Counted from the first letter of the stretch, positions 17,033-25,862 are shown. The stretch is DNA of 64,000 nucleotides from Halapricum hydrolyticum (GCA_025517565.1 JAOPKD010000004.1:62001-126000); one strand, 5' to 3'. Made by a program: numbers and translations. The notes: generated by a model from the letters alone, not told the origin.

Positions 17033-17060
17033 TGATATACTGTGTGCCAAACCAGTTTGG
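17033..17060 (-). promoter_or_regulatory. Halorhodopsin promoter: TATA box and palindromic upstream element
   Basis: GTATATCA (minus strand, about 17033-17040) is a TATA box about 30 bp before the ATG. Directly upstream is CCAAACCAGTTTGG (17047-17060), perfect 6-bp inverted arms with a 2-bp centre. Its position and its ending in GTTTGG on either strand recall the Bat-bound activator element of bop-regulon promoters; the assignment to Bat is inference. Confidence 0.55.
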
Positions 17061-17167
17061 GAACCGACCATTTCGGAGGGGAGGGCACGCACCTGTTTTC
17101 AGCGATTCCGCGGTCCCGTTTCGACGATTCCGCAACTACTTTGCGCGCTGCCCGCGCGCCTCTGGAT

Positions 17168-18748
17168 ATGAAACTCGCCGGTATGGCTTCCAATCGCGGC
17201 CGAAACCTGCTGAACATCGCCGACCACGCTCCGGGTGGTGCCGAGTTCGCCGTCGTGCTTTCGAACGATGCGGACGCACCGATCCTCGAGGCGGCCCGGG
17301 AACGTGGCATTCCGACCGAGGTCGTCCCCAGAGACGAGGACGAACCTCGTCGCGAGCACGAACGGCGCGTCGAGGACGCGCTGGCCGAGTACGACTTCGA
17401 ACTCGTCTGTCTGGACGGGTACATGCGGATCCTCACCGAGGAGTTCGTCGAGAGCCAGCCGACGATCCTCAACGTCCACCCCTCGCTGTTGCCCGCTTTC
17501 CCCGGGATGGACGCCCACGAGCAGGTACTGGAAGCGGGGGTCAAGCAGACCGGCTGCACAGTCCACGTCGTCGACGAGACCGTCGACGGCGGACCGATCG
17601 TCACACAGGAACCGATCCCCGTCTTCGAGGGCGACGACGCCGACGACCTCAAAGAGCGCGTCCTCTATCAGGGTGAGTTCGCGGCCTACCCGCGTGCAGT
17701 GAAGTGGTTCGCCGAGGATCGGGTGACCGTCGACGACGAGAACGACGTCGTCCACGTCGAGGGCGACGACGGTGGGCAGTTCCCGGCGCGGCGCGTGACC
17801 AGCGAGGATCGGGTCGCGGACCTGCGCTACGGCGAGAACCCCCATCAGGACGCCGCGCTGTACGCCGACAGCACCTGCGAGGAGGCCAGCGTCGTCTCGG
17901 CACCGCAGCTCAACGAGGGCGCGAAGGGCATGGGTTACAACAACTACAACGACGCCGACGCCGCGCTGAACATCGTCAAGGAGTTCGACGAGCCGGCCTG
18001 TGCGGTCATCAAGCATACCAATCCCGCGGGTACGGCGGTCGCCGATTCGATCTCGCAGGCTTACGCCGACGCGCTCTCGACGGACCCCAAGAGCGCCTTC
18101 GGCGGGATCGTCGCGCTGAATCGGGAGTGTGACGCTGCCACTGCAGAGCAGATCGTCGAGTCGTTCAAGGAGGTCGTCGTCGCGCCGGGATACACCGAGG
18201 AGGCGCTGGAGGTCCTCTTCGAGAAGGACAACCTCCGGGTGCTGGACGTGAGCGAGCAGTTCGAGGCCACCGAGACGCTGACCGAGAAGGACCTGGTCGG
18301 CGGGCGACTGGTCCAGGAGCGGGATCTGCAGTCGCTGGATCCTGACGACCTGGAGGTCGTCACCGAGCGCGAACCGACCGACGAGCAGATCGAGTCGATG
18401 CTGTTCGCCTGGCAGACGATCAAACACGTCAAATCGAACGCGATCCTCTTCGCGAAAGGTACTGAAACCGTCGGGGTCGGGGCCGGCCAGGTCTCGCGTG
18501 TCGACGCCGTCGAGATCGCGAAGATGAAAGCCGACAGCGACGCCGAGGGCAAGGACGCTGACGGAGCGGTGATGGCTAGCGACGCCTTCTTCCCGTTCCC
18601 GGATGGGATCGAGGCTGCCGCCGAGGCCGGGATCGAGGCAGTTATCCAGCCCGGCGGATCGGTCAACGACGACGACGTCATCGAGAAGGCCGACGAACTG
18701 GACATGACGATGGTACTGACCGGCCAGCGGTGCTTCCGGCATGACTGA
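17168..18748 (+). CDS. purNH: Fused phosphoribosylglycinamide formyltransferase / AICAR formyltransferase (PurN-PurH)
   Basis: 526 residues from MKLAGMASNRG. Residues 1-185 are a PurN domain (NVHPSLLPAFPG and GCTVHVVDETVDGGP with catalytic H and D). Residues about 210-526 are the AICAR transformylase half of PurH (LRYGENPHQDAALY, IKHTNPAGTA, KSAFGGIVALN). The N-terminal IMP cyclohydrolase (MGS) domain of bacterial PurH is absent, so ring closure must come from another protein, as expected for archaea that use PurO. It catalyses two formyl-transfer steps of purine synthesis. Leaderless start, with an ACTACTTTGCG element near 17136. Confidence 0.93.
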   Translation: MKLAGMASNRGRNLLNIADHAPGGAEFAVVLSNDADAPILEAARERGIPTEVVPRDEDEPRREHERRVEDALAEYDFELVCLDGYMRILTEEFVESQPTILNVHPSLLPAFPGMDAHEQVLEAGVKQTGCTVHVVDETVDGGPIVTQEPIPVFEGDDADDLKERVLYQGEFAAYPRAVKWFAEDRVTVDDENDVVHVEGDDGGQFPARRVTSEDRVADLRYGENPHQDAALYADSTCEEASVVSAPQLNEGAKGMGYNNYNDADAALNIVKEFDEPACAVIKHTNPAGTAVADSISQAYADALSTDPKSAFGGIVALNRECDAATAEQIVESFKEVVVAPGYTEEALEVLFEKDNLRVLDVSEQFEATETLTEKDLVGGRLVQERDLQSLDPDDLEVVTEREPTDEQIESMLFAWQTIKHVKSNAILFAKGTETVGVGAGQVSRVDAVEIAKMKADSDAEGKDADGAVMASDAFFPFPDGIEAAAEAGIEAVIQPGGSVNDDDVIEKADELDMTMVLTGQRCFRHD

Positions 18749-18790
18749 GCCAGCGGGAAGGAGTGTCTGACCCTCGTTGGTAGCTGACCC

Positions 18791-18800
18791 GTGTATATAC
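18791..18800 (+). promoter_or_regulatory. TATA box of coaD
   Basis: GTGTATATAC is centred about 30 bp upstream of the ATG at 18825 and predicts a start site within a few bases of the initiation codon. Confidence 0.6.
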
Positions 18801-18824
18801 GGCAGTCGGTGATCGTTGCTAGGT

Positions 18825-19349
18825 ATGGCACAGTCCGAACGGACCGTGATCGTTGCCGGGACGTTCACACCGATTCACAACGGTCACCGCGCGCTCTTGC
18901 ACAAGGCGTTCCAGACCGCTAGCTCCGATAGCAACGGGGACGGACGCGTTATCGTCGCCCTCACGTCGTCGTCGCTCACCACACAGACGCGGAGTGACCC
19001 CGCCCACGCAGAAACGCTCGGTTCTTTCGAGCAACGGCGGGAGAATCTCGATGCCGAACTCGACCGCATGGACGACGCCTACACTGCCACCTACGAGATC
19101 ATCCGGCTGGAGGACACGCACGGCCCGGCCGCGACGCGTGAGGATCTCGATGCGCTCGTCGTTTCGCCGGAAGCGAAAGCACAGCGCCGCGCATACGAAC
19201 TCAATCAACAACGCGTGGAGACGGGTCTCCGGCCGCTCGAAATCCACACCCCACCGTTCGTCATCGCTGAAGACGGCGAACGCATCAGTAGCACCCGGAT
19301 TCGAAACGGAGAGATAGACGCCCATGGGCGCATACTGGATGGGACGTGA
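18825..19349 (+). CDS. coaD: Phosphopantetheine adenylyltransferase, archaeal type
   Basis: 174 residues from MAQSERTV. Nucleotidyltransferase with the HxGH motif in GTFTPIHNGH and the ISSTRIR motif at the C-terminal end. It transfers AMP to 4'-phosphopantetheine, the penultimate step of coenzyme A synthesis. It is monocistronic and follows purNH by 76 bp with its own TATA box. Confidence 0.92.
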   Translation: MAQSERTVIVAGTFTPIHNGHRALLHKAFQTASSDSNGDGRVIVALTSSSLTTQTRSDPAHAETLGSFEQRRENLDAELDRMDDAYTATYEIIRLEDTHGPAATREDLDALVVSPEAKAQRRAYELNQQRVETGLRPLEIHTPPFVIAEDGERISSTRIRNGEIDAHGRILDGT

Positions 19350-19385
19350 CTCGCCCGAGTCGTGACCGAGTCACAGCGATCACTC

Positions 19386-19467
19386 ATAGTGGTTGCTGTA
19401 ACGATTTACCGGTGTGACCGCACGATGGCGTGCGGTCAACCCGGAACAGACTTACAGCAACCACTAT
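19386..19467. mobile_element. 82-bp miniature inverted-repeat element (type A)
   Basis: Perfect 16-bp terminal inverted repeats, ATAGTGGTTGCTGTAA at 19386-19401 and its complement at 19452-19467. Inside is a second hairpin, GACCGCAC against GTGCGGTC. No coding capacity. The right end forms part of the stop codon of the LWR-salt gene. A lone relative of one end follows the RND gene at 42298-42320. The parent transposon is not identified. Confidence 0.75.
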
Positions 19468-19871
19468 CACTCGCCCCGAGAAACGACGTGGATCGAGCTC
19501 CCGAGATACTTCTTGAGTGCCTCGTCGACCGTCTCGGCTCTGAACTCATCGAGTTGGCCGCCGATCTCGTTCCGGAGTGCGTCGAGATACGCCTGGTCCG
19601 TCTGCAGTTCGCTGAACGAAACCGATACGACGGGCACGCCGAGTGCGTCCTCGGCGACCTCCTGCAAGTACGTCTCGTCCCCGAGGTCGCCGCGCCAGAG
19701 GTGATCGCGGAAGAAGAGCCAGCCGGCCTCGCCCGGCGGATCCGCCGACCGGTACAGCGTCGTCTCGAACTCCGCCGGGTCGACCGACACCTCCGCCAGT
19801 GAGGGCTCGATCCGGAACCTGACCCGGAATTTGTAGCGAGCGGTCCCCGCCGGCGAGTCGCTGGCTTTCAT
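19467..19871 (-). CDS. LWR-salt protein
   Basis: 134 residues with the RDHLWRGDLGDETY signature that names this haloarchaeal family, plus a KFRVRFRIEPSLAEVSVDP beta-strand start. Function unknown; small, acidic and presumably cytoplasmic. Its TGA stop lies exactly at the boundary of the type A miniature element, so the last codons may have been set by the insertion. Confidence 0.8.
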   Translation of the reverse strand: MKASDSPAGTARYKFRVRFRIEPSLAEVSVDPAEFETTLYRSADPPGEAGWLFFRDHLWRGDLGDETYLQEVAEDALGVPVVSVSFSELQTDQAYLDALRNEIGGQLDEFRAETVDEALKKYLGSSIHVVSRGE

Positions 19872-19983
19872 ACCCGTATTTACGGCTACGCACGCAAAAA
19901 GACGGCTCTGTTGACCCCCTCCACTGATACGATCCGCTTACCTCACTGACCGAAGTGAGAGTACTTGTCTCTCATACCTCCTC

Positions 19984-20063
19984 ATACTGCCGGCTGTACG
20001 TTCGTACAGATATTCGCCACCCCGGGGTGGCGAATTATTTCGAAATGTTACAGCCGGCAGTAT
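19984..20063. mobile_element. 80-bp miniature inverted-repeat element (type B), copy 1
   Basis: Terminal inverted repeats ATACTGCCGGCTGTA (perfect 15 bp, imperfect beyond). An internal perfect palindrome CGCCACCCC/GGGGTGGCG and a TGTACG-TT-CGTACA-like palindrome lie between them. It is almost identical to 20994-21073, 1,010 bp away and in the same orientation. No ORF. A TA dinucleotide lies at each end and may be the target duplication. Confidence 0.85.
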
Positions 20064-20142
20064 CAGAACCATCGGTTCTCGCTCGGAAGGAACCACCAGC
20101 ATAGATTATCGTGTCTGTTAGCCTATCAACTCGGTGAATACG

Positions 20143-20994
20143 ATGCACAGTCACCTCCACCGATCGCAGATCATCTCGACGCTCGTCATTCTCGTTCTCG
20201 CAGCCATTTCCTCACTACTGGGGGTGTTTCGCCCTGGCCACTACCAGGCTGCGCCAGAACTCGTCGAATCGTACCAAGTGCAGGACATCACCATCCTCGT
20301 CGTCGGCATCCCCGTCGTTGCGGCTGGACTCCGGTATGCAGTGCGGAACTCGCCACGCGGTCGTATCGTCTGGCTCGGTGGCCTGGCGTACATGACATAC
20401 ATGTGGTTTAGCATCTCGATCCAGATCCCGTTCAACGAGCTCTTTCTGGTGTATATCGTGCTGGCCGGACTCTCACTGTTCACGTTCGTTAGTGGTTTGG
20501 TAACAACCGACGTCAACACTATCCATCAGGCCCTGGGGGGGCGTATCAACCCGTCGCTGTACAGCGGAGCACTGGCCGTCATCGGAGTCGGCCTCGCGAC
20601 GCTCTGGCTGTCGGACATCGTGCCCCCGCTGCTCAGTGGCACGACGCCGCCACTCATCGAGGAGGCGGGCCCGCAGGCGATGGCGAGCCACGTCATCGAC
20701 CTCGGAATCGTCGTTCCGTCGATTATCGTTGCCGCGGCGTGGCTATACCAGGAACGGCCCTGGGGCTACGTCTTCGCTGGCGTCGTCTTGGTCCTCGGCG
20801 CGACGCTCGCAGCCCCGATCGGCGTGATGACGCTCGTGCTAATGGCCGGTGAGACAGTCTCTATCAGTCCCATTGCAGCTCTCTTCACCTTCCTCCCCAT
20901 CGTTGTCTCGGCGCTACTGGCCGTGACGTATCTCTACTCGATGGAAGGACAAACGCACTTGCCGCCCGACGGCGATGGTCGCCAGTCGGCCTGA
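20143..20994 (+). CDS. Unrecognised membrane protein framed by two type B elements
   Basis: 283 residues from the ATG at 20143 (a GTG at 20134 is possible). About eight hydrophobic segments are evident, joined by loops such as NSPRGRIVWLGG and SGTTPPLIEEAG. I do not recognise the family. A TATA-like ATAGATTAT at 20101-20109 precedes it. The TGA stop shares its last base with the right-hand type B element. Flanking by two nearly identical elements in direct orientation gives a composite-transposon layout, suggesting mobility or duplication of the elements around a resident gene. Confidence 0.7.
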   Translation: MHSHLHRSQIISTLVILVLAAISSLLGVFRPGHYQAAPELVESYQVQDITILVVGIPVVAAGLRYAVRNSPRGRIVWLGGLAYMTYMWFSISIQIPFNELFLVYIVLAGLSLFTFVSGLVTTDVNTIHQALGGRINPSLYSGALAVIGVGLATLWLSDIVPPLLSGTTPPLIEEAGPQAMASHVIDLGIVVPSIIVAAAWLYQERPWGYVFAGVVLVLGATLAAPIGVMTLVLMAGETVSISPIAALFTFLPIVVSALLAVTYLYSMEGQTHLPPDGDGRQSA

Positions 20995-21073
20995 TACTGC
21001 CGGCTGTACGTTCGTACAGATATTCGCCACCCCAGAGTGGCGAATTATTTCGAAATGTTACAGCCGGCAGTAT
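20994..21073. mobile_element. 80-bp miniature inverted-repeat element (type B), copy 2
   Basis: Same length and orientation as copy 1. Only the centre of the inner palindrome differs (CCAGAG here, CCGGGG in copy 1). It begins at the last base of the preceding gene's TGA. The near identity implies recent transposition or ongoing homogenisation. Confidence 0.85.
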
Positions 21074-21137
21074 GAGCGTCGGCGGACCTGCCTGCCCCTG
21101 GTCGATATCTCGATGCCCGCGAGATTCGAACTACGGA

Positions 21138-21230
21138 CCGGATGGGAATTGAACCGGATGGAGACGTTCCGGGCATGCGGCGCTTCGCGCCGTTCCGGGG
21201 CTGCGACTCCGAGGGTTCAATTCCCTGGCC
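21138..21230. other. tRNA-Lys-derived fragments (attachment-site scar)
   Basis: CCGGATGGGAATTGAACC at 21138-21155 duplicates the 3' T-arm/acceptor end of tRNA-Lys (21267-21284) in the same orientation. A further T-arm-like GAGGGTTCAATTCCCTGGCC lies on the plus strand at 21211-21230. The duplicated tRNA 3' end is the classic trace of integrase-mediated insertion. No integrase gene remains nearby. Confidence 0.6.
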
Positions 21231-21262
21231 GCTTCGCTCGTCACGTCCGTTTCTCGCAGAAG

Positions 21263-21336
<74 letters not shown>

Positions 21337-21437
21337 TCACCTACAGGTCGGGCGGTGATCGCTTAAGACCTTACGATTGGTCGTCGTGTCGATTCTGGAT
21401 CTACTGTCTGTCACAGACGGTCGAGCCCTTACCAGCG

Positions 21438-22109
21438 TCAACACGACGGGTCGTCGTACTCGATGGCGTCGGCCAGAAACGCCCCCGGCTCGGCGTTCGC
21501 CAGTGACGACTGCCGGCGGAGACAGAGATACGAATCGACCGGGAGATCGATCGTGAGTCGGCCGAGACGCCCATCGGTTTCCGCCTCGAGCGCCTCGGCG
21601 ACGTTCTCGCCGTCGTTGACCCGGCTGGCGATCGATCGAACCTCTCTGACAGTCAGGTCGTGATCGAGTGTGGCCCAGGCCAGCAAATAGCGTGCCGTGC
21701 CGGAGACGCGAGCGATGTGCTTGGCCGCCGTCGGCGCGATCTCGCCGCGGGCGACGTGCCGACGGATCGCCTGCGGGAGGTCGTGTACCCGCGACCACTT
21801 GCGGATGAACGCGACTGTCGCCTCCCCGCCGGCGCGCTCGGCGGCCGCCTTGTAGGACCCCTCGCCGCGGACCAGCGCCGCACAGGCGGCGGCTCCCCGT
21901 AACACGTAGACGTTGTCCGCGTCTCCGGCCGTATTTCCGGCGAATGCTTCGACTGTCTCGGCAGCGCGGGCGACGCTCTCGGGATCGTCGGGATCGAACT
22001 GTACGGCCTCGTTCGGCCGCTGGCCGGTCAGTTCGGGATCGCCCCTGATGACCGGCTCACCGACCGGTGACTCACGATCGACTGGCGGCTCTGGCCCCTC
22101 CGGCGGCAT
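21438..22109 (-). CDS. Haloarchaeal protein with ParB/KorB-type helix-turn-helix (DUF7119-like)
   Basis: 223 residues. After a proline-rich N-terminus, residues about 75-170 read like the ParB HTH region: SYKAAAERAGGEATVAFIRKW, then LPQAIRRHVARGEIAPTAAKHIARV and LTVREVRSIASRV. ParB-box nuclease motifs are missing, so this is likely a stand-alone DNA- or RNA-binding protein. I tentatively equate it with the haloarchaeal DUF7119 family. Role unknown. Confidence 0.6.
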   Translation of the reverse strand: MPPEGPEPPVDRESPVGEPVIRGDPELTGQRPNEAVQFDPDDPESVARAAETVEAFAGNTAGDADNVYVLRGAAACAALVRGEGSYKAAAERAGGEATVAFIRKWSRVHDLPQAIRRHVARGEIAPTAAKHIARVSGTARYLLAWATLDHDLTVREVRSIASRVNDGENVAEALEAETDGRLGRLTIDLPVDSYLCLRRQSSLANAEPGAFLADAIEYDDPSC

Positions 22110-22215
22110 TGCCCGTAGTAACGGGGTCGCTGCGGAAAAGCCTCTCGTCGCCGGTGATTTCTGGGACTTGTCGTCTGCTGACTCCGTGTCTGTCCGAACT
22201 CGCTGCTGAGTGCTG

Positions 22216-23352
22216 TCACTCCCGCTGCTCGATCGGGACGAACTTCTGATCGGTCGGCCCCACGTATCGTGACCGCGGCCGGATGAGGCGGTTGTCCGCC
22301 TGATACTCCAGGACGTGTGCGATCCAGCCGCCGACGCGACTCAGCGCGAAGATCGGCGTGAACAAATCGATCGGGATTCCCATCTGGTAGTACGTCGAGG
22401 CCGAATAGAAGTCCACGTTCGGAGCGATCCCCGTTTCTTGCTGCATGAACTCCTCGATCACCTGGCTGTAGGAGAACCACTTGAGCTCGCCGGAGGCGTT
22501 GCCCAGCTCTCGGGATTGATCGCCGAGGATCGCCGCTCGCGGGTCCTTCACGTCGTAGACTCGATGCCCGAACCCGGGAATCCGCTTGCCCTCCTCCAGG
22601 GCGTTGCGAGTCCACTCGACGACGCTCAGTTCGCTCTCGTCGATCTCCTTGAGCATCGCCATGACGTTCTGGTTCGCACCGCCGTGGAGGCCGCCTTTCA
22701 GCGTCCCGATAGCGCTCGTGACCGAGCTGTAGATGTCCGACAGCGTCGAGGCCGTGACCATCGCGGCGAACGTCGAGGCGTTGATCCCGTGATCGACGTG
22801 CAACACCAGCGCCATGTCGAAGATCTCGGCGAGCTTGTCGTCGGGGACCTCGCCGTTGAGCATATACAGGAAATTCGCGGCGTGATCGAGGTCCTCCCGA
22901 GGCGCGACCGGCTCGTCTCCGTCACGCATCCGCTTGAACGCTGCCACGATCGTCGGCATCTTGGCAGTGATCCGCTGGCCCTTCGCCAGGTCTTCTGCCC
23001 GCGTGCCGGGCTCGCCGTCTTCCTCGTCGTAGGCCGACAGCATCGATGTCGCCGTTCGGAGTGCTGCCATCGGGTTCGCGTCGGCCTCGGCCAGTCGCCG
23101 CACCGTCTCGAGAACGTCGTCGTGGACGGTCCGGTTCGCGGCCAGTTCCTCCTCGAAAGTCGCGAGTTCCGATGCTATCGGCAACTTACCGTGCCAGAGC
23201 AAATAGAGCACTTCTTCGAAACTGGCCTGCGCCGCCAGGTCTCCGATCTCGTACCCGCGATAGACGAGCCGTCCCTCGTCGCCGTCGATGTAGCTGAGTT
23301 CCGACTCGGCGACGAGGACGCCTTCGAGCCCCTTCTTGAGGTCGTCGGACAT
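22216..23352 (-). CDS. gltA: Citrate synthase
   Basis: 378 residues from MSDDLKKGLEG at 23352, archaeal short form. It condenses oxaloacetate and acetyl-CoA at the entry to the citric acid cycle. Active-site histidines are in LKGGLHGGANQ and PGFGHRVY, and the aspartate is near NVDFYSASTYY. The N-terminal segment ESELSYIDGDEGRLVYRGYEI is diagnostic. Divergent from the histidine kinase gene. Confidence 0.95.
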   Translation of the reverse strand: MSDDLKKGLEGVLVAESELSYIDGDEGRLVYRGYEIGDLAAQASFEEVLYLLWHGKLPIASELATFEEELAANRTVHDDVLETVRRLAEADANPMAALRTATSMLSAYDEEDGEPGTRAEDLAKGQRITAKMPTIVAAFKRMRDGDEPVAPREDLDHAANFLYMLNGEVPDDKLAEIFDMALVLHVDHGINASTFAAMVTASTLSDIYSSVTSAIGTLKGGLHGGANQNVMAMLKEIDESELSVVEWTRNALEEGKRIPGFGHRVYDVKDPRAAILGDQSRELGNASGELKWFSYSQVIEEFMQQETGIAPNVDFYSASTYYQMGIPIDLFTPIFALSRVGGWIAHVLEYQADNRLIRPRSRYVGPTDQKFVPIEQRE

Positions 23353-23488
23353 ATTGTACTGCAATCAACCTCGGCGGAAAAACATTGTCGTTTCCGCGCT
23401 ACACGTTCCCATAGTCTATCATGTGCTGTCTGTACTATTCTCAAAACATCCGGAACCCCAAACATCTGTCCGAACCCACGGCCAGCAG

Positions 23489-23494
23489 TATTTT
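23489..23494 (+). promoter_or_regulatory. TATA-like box of the histidine kinase gene
   Basis: TATTTT about 26-30 bp upstream of the ATG at 23521 predicts a near-leaderless transcript and supports that start over in-frame ATGs at 23560 and later. Confidence 0.4.
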
Positions 23495-23520
23495 GTTGCG
23501 GGGATTTGACCCCCACGCAT

Positions 23521-24474
23521 ATGCGTTACCCCTCCGTAGCGCCGACCGACGCATGCCCGATGGCCTCGCTCGATGATCCTCCAACGCCGTCGATGCCTGA
23601 GCTGACACCGAGACGGATCGCTGGCGTTTATCTCACGTTCGGAGTGCTGTGGATCCTGTTTTCGGATATGGTCGTCTACGCGTTCGTCTCGGATCCCGAG
23701 ACCCGGTTTCGCGTCGAGGCCGCCAAGGGCGGCCTGTTCGTCGTCGTCTCGGGGGCGCTCGTCTACTGGTTGAGTGCCCGTGCCCAGCAGCGCCAGCGCG
23801 AGACAGCGGAGCGACTGCGACAGCAGACCCGCGAGCTGAGCATCTTCCACCGGATCGTCAGACACAACCTGCGCAATATCGCAACGGTCATCGGCGGCCG
23901 AACGGAGGCGGCCCGCGAAGCCGGAGAGGTCGAACCACATCTCACGGTCGTCGAACGCAAGGCCGACCGATTGGCGACCCTGGCCGAGAAGGCGAGCCTC
24001 CTGCGTGGCATTTCCGCGCAGTCGGCCGGCCAACGCGTCGAACAGGACCTCGCGAAGGCGATCGCCGAGATATGCTCCCAGTATCAGTCCGCGTATCCGG
24101 ACGCCTCGATCGAGTTCGATAGCCCCGAGCACATGACGACGCTCGTCCCGGCACGGATGGGGTTCGCGGTCTCCGAACTGCTGGAAAACGCGATCGTACA
24201 CGGCGGACCGGACGCCACCGTCGTGGTCTCGCTCCGGGCCGACAGCGAGACGGTCAAGGTGACGGTCGAGGACGACGGCCCGGGCCTCCCTGACGGCGAG
24301 CGGACCGCCGTCGAGGGCGACGTAGAGGACGTCCTCACTCACTCGGAGGGAGTCGGTCTCTGGCTCGTTCGCCTGGTCGTCGAGAAAGCCGACGGGCAAC
24401 TCTCGGTAGCCAGTAGCTCGCTCGGCGGTGTAGCCGTGACGCTGTCCGTCCCGCGCGCCGACGGCGGATCTTGA
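23521..24474 (+). CDS. Membrane histidine kinase
   Basis: 317 residues. Two hydrophobic helices (about 26-45 and 60-80) lead into a coiled linker rich in Q, R and E, then the phospho-acceptor box FHRIVRHNLRN and the ATPase boxes NAIVHGG (N), DDGPGLP (G1) and SEGVGLWLV (G2). It lacks PAS, HAMP or receiver domains and has almost no extracellular loop, so it may sense the membrane itself. No partner response regulator adjoins it. An antisense open frame over citrate synthase extends this ORF upstream but is not coding. Confidence 0.88.
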   Translation: MRYPSVAPTDACPMASLDDPPTPSMPELTPRRIAGVYLTFGVLWILFSDMVVYAFVSDPETRFRVEAAKGGLFVVVSGALVYWLSARAQQRQRETAERLRQQTRELSIFHRIVRHNLRNIATVIGGRTEAAREAGEVEPHLTVVERKADRLATLAEKASLLRGISAQSAGQRVEQDLAKAIAEICSQYQSAYPDASIEFDSPEHMTTLVPARMGFAVSELLENAIVHGGPDATVVVSLRADSETVKVTVEDDGPGLPDGERTAVEGDVEDVLTHSEGVGLWLVRLVVEKADGQLSVASSSLGGVAVTLSVPRADGGS

Positions 24475-24487
24475 TATTCCGTCGAAA

Positions 24488-25732
24488 TCAGGCAAATAGA
24501 TCCCGCGCGTCGTCGATGGCCTCGACTAGCACGTCGATCTCTTCGCGCGTGTTGTAGACGTAGAACGACGCCCGCGCGGTCGCGGCAACGCCGAGTTTGT
24601 CGTGTAGCGGCTGGGTGCAGTGGTCGCCGGCCCGGATCGCGACGGCGTAGTCGTTGAAGATCGAGGAGAGGTCGTGGGCGTGCACGGATTCGAGGTTGAA
24701 CGAGACCAGACCGCCGCGCTCCTCGCCGGCGGGCGGGCCGAACACCTCGATGTCATCGAACTCGGCGAAGCGTTCGAGCGTGTACTGGGCCAGCTCGTTC
24801 TCGTGGCGGGCGACCCGGTCCATCCCGATGTCTTCGAGGTAGTCACACGCCTCCGCAAGGGCAATTCCCTGGGCGATCGGCGGCGTGCCGGCCTCGAACT
24901 TCCAGGGGAGTTCGTTCCAGCGTGATCCCTCGAAGGTGACTTTCTCGATCATGTCGCCGCCGTAGAGGAACGGCTCCATCGAGTCGAGGAGGTGCTGCTT
25001 TCCGTAGAGAACGCCGATCCCGGTCGGGCCAGCCATCTTGTGGCCCGAGAAGGCGTAGAAGTCGGCGTCGATGGCTTCCACGTCGACCGGGCGGTTCGGG
25101 ACCGCCTGCGCGCCGTCAATGAACGCCAGCGCGTCGTGATCGTGGGCCAGATCAACGAGATCGGCGACGGGGTTGATCGTCCCGAGCGTGTTCGAGACGT
25201 GCAGCGCCGACAGCATGGCGGTGTCGTCGTCGATCACCTCGCGAGCGTGATCCATGTCGAGGTGGCCGTCCTCGTCGATCCGGATGTACTCGACGTCCGC
25301 GCCGGTTCGTTCGCCGATCTGCTGCCAGGTGACCAGCGAAGCGTGATGTTCCATCTCCGTGAGGACGACCGTATCGCCCGGTCCGAGTTCGCGCAGCCCC
25401 CAGGCGTAGGCGACGAGGTTCTCGCTCTCGGTGGTGTTCTTCGTGAAGACGATCTCCTCGCGTCCCGCCGCGCCGATGAACTCGGCGACGCGGTCGTGGG
25501 CCTGTTCGTAGGCGATCGAAGCTTCCTGGCTGAGCTGGTGGAGCCCGCGGTGGACGTTGGCGTTGTACTCCAGGTAGTAGTCGCGGATGGCGTCGATGAC
25601 CTGCGTCGGCGTCTGAGTCGTCGCCGCGTTGTCGAGATACACCAGCGGCGTGCCGTCGAACTCACGCTCCAGTACGGGGAAGTCTTCCCGGATGCGCTCG
25701 ACGTCGAGCACCTCGGATTCGCGCACAGTCAT
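24488..25732 (-). CDS. sufS: Cysteine desulfurase, SufS type
   Basis: 414 residues. PLP enzyme that takes sulfur from cysteine for iron-sulfur cluster and other sulfur-cofactor assembly. N-terminal VYLDNAATTQTP, PLP lysine in AFSGHKMAGPTG, and the catalytic cysteine in RAGDHCTQPLHD, a type II placement on a short loop. It stands 13 bp from the histidine kinase end on the opposite strand. The scaffold gene sufU is 17 kb away at 42865. Confidence 0.93.
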   Translation of the reverse strand: MTVRESEVLDVERIREDFPVLEREFDGTPLVYLDNAATTQTPTQVIDAIRDYYLEYNANVHRGLHQLSQEASIAYEQAHDRVAEFIGAAGREEIVFTKNTTESENLVAYAWGLRELGPGDTVVLTEMEHHASLVTWQQIGERTGADVEYIRIDEDGHLDMDHAREVIDDDTAMLSALHVSNTLGTINPVADLVDLAHDHDALAFIDGAQAVPNRPVDVEAIDADFYAFSGHKMAGPTGIGVLYGKQHLLDSMEPFLYGGDMIEKVTFEGSRWNELPWKFEAGTPPIAQGIALAEACDYLEDIGMDRVARHENELAQYTLERFAEFDDIEVFGPPAGEERGGLVSFNLESVHAHDLSSIFNDYAVAIRAGDHCTQPLHDKLGVAATARASFYVYNTREEIDVLVEAIDDARDLFA

Positions 25733-25817
25733 TACCCTGATGTCGGGGACGGAGATACCTGGTTCCTTCGGTCCGCCTAGACCAGCTATGCCGTCGGGCC
25801 CTGCTCAACTCCGGCTA

Positions 25818-25852
25818 CGGACTCGCCGAGGAGAGCCGTGCCGTCGAGTCCG
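25818..25852. terminator. Hairpin 3' of ilvA
   Basis: CGGACTCG (25818-25825) and CGAGTCCG (25845-25852) form a perfect 8-bp stem 11 bp after the ilvA stop. It could stabilise or end the mRNA; no long T run follows. Confidence 0.35.
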
Positions 25853-25862
25853 GACAGCGCCA

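Noticed and set aside
22315..23520. Upstream extension of the histidine kinase frame
   Set aside because: It lies antisense to citrate synthase and has no conserved residues; the TATA spacing supports the start at 23521.
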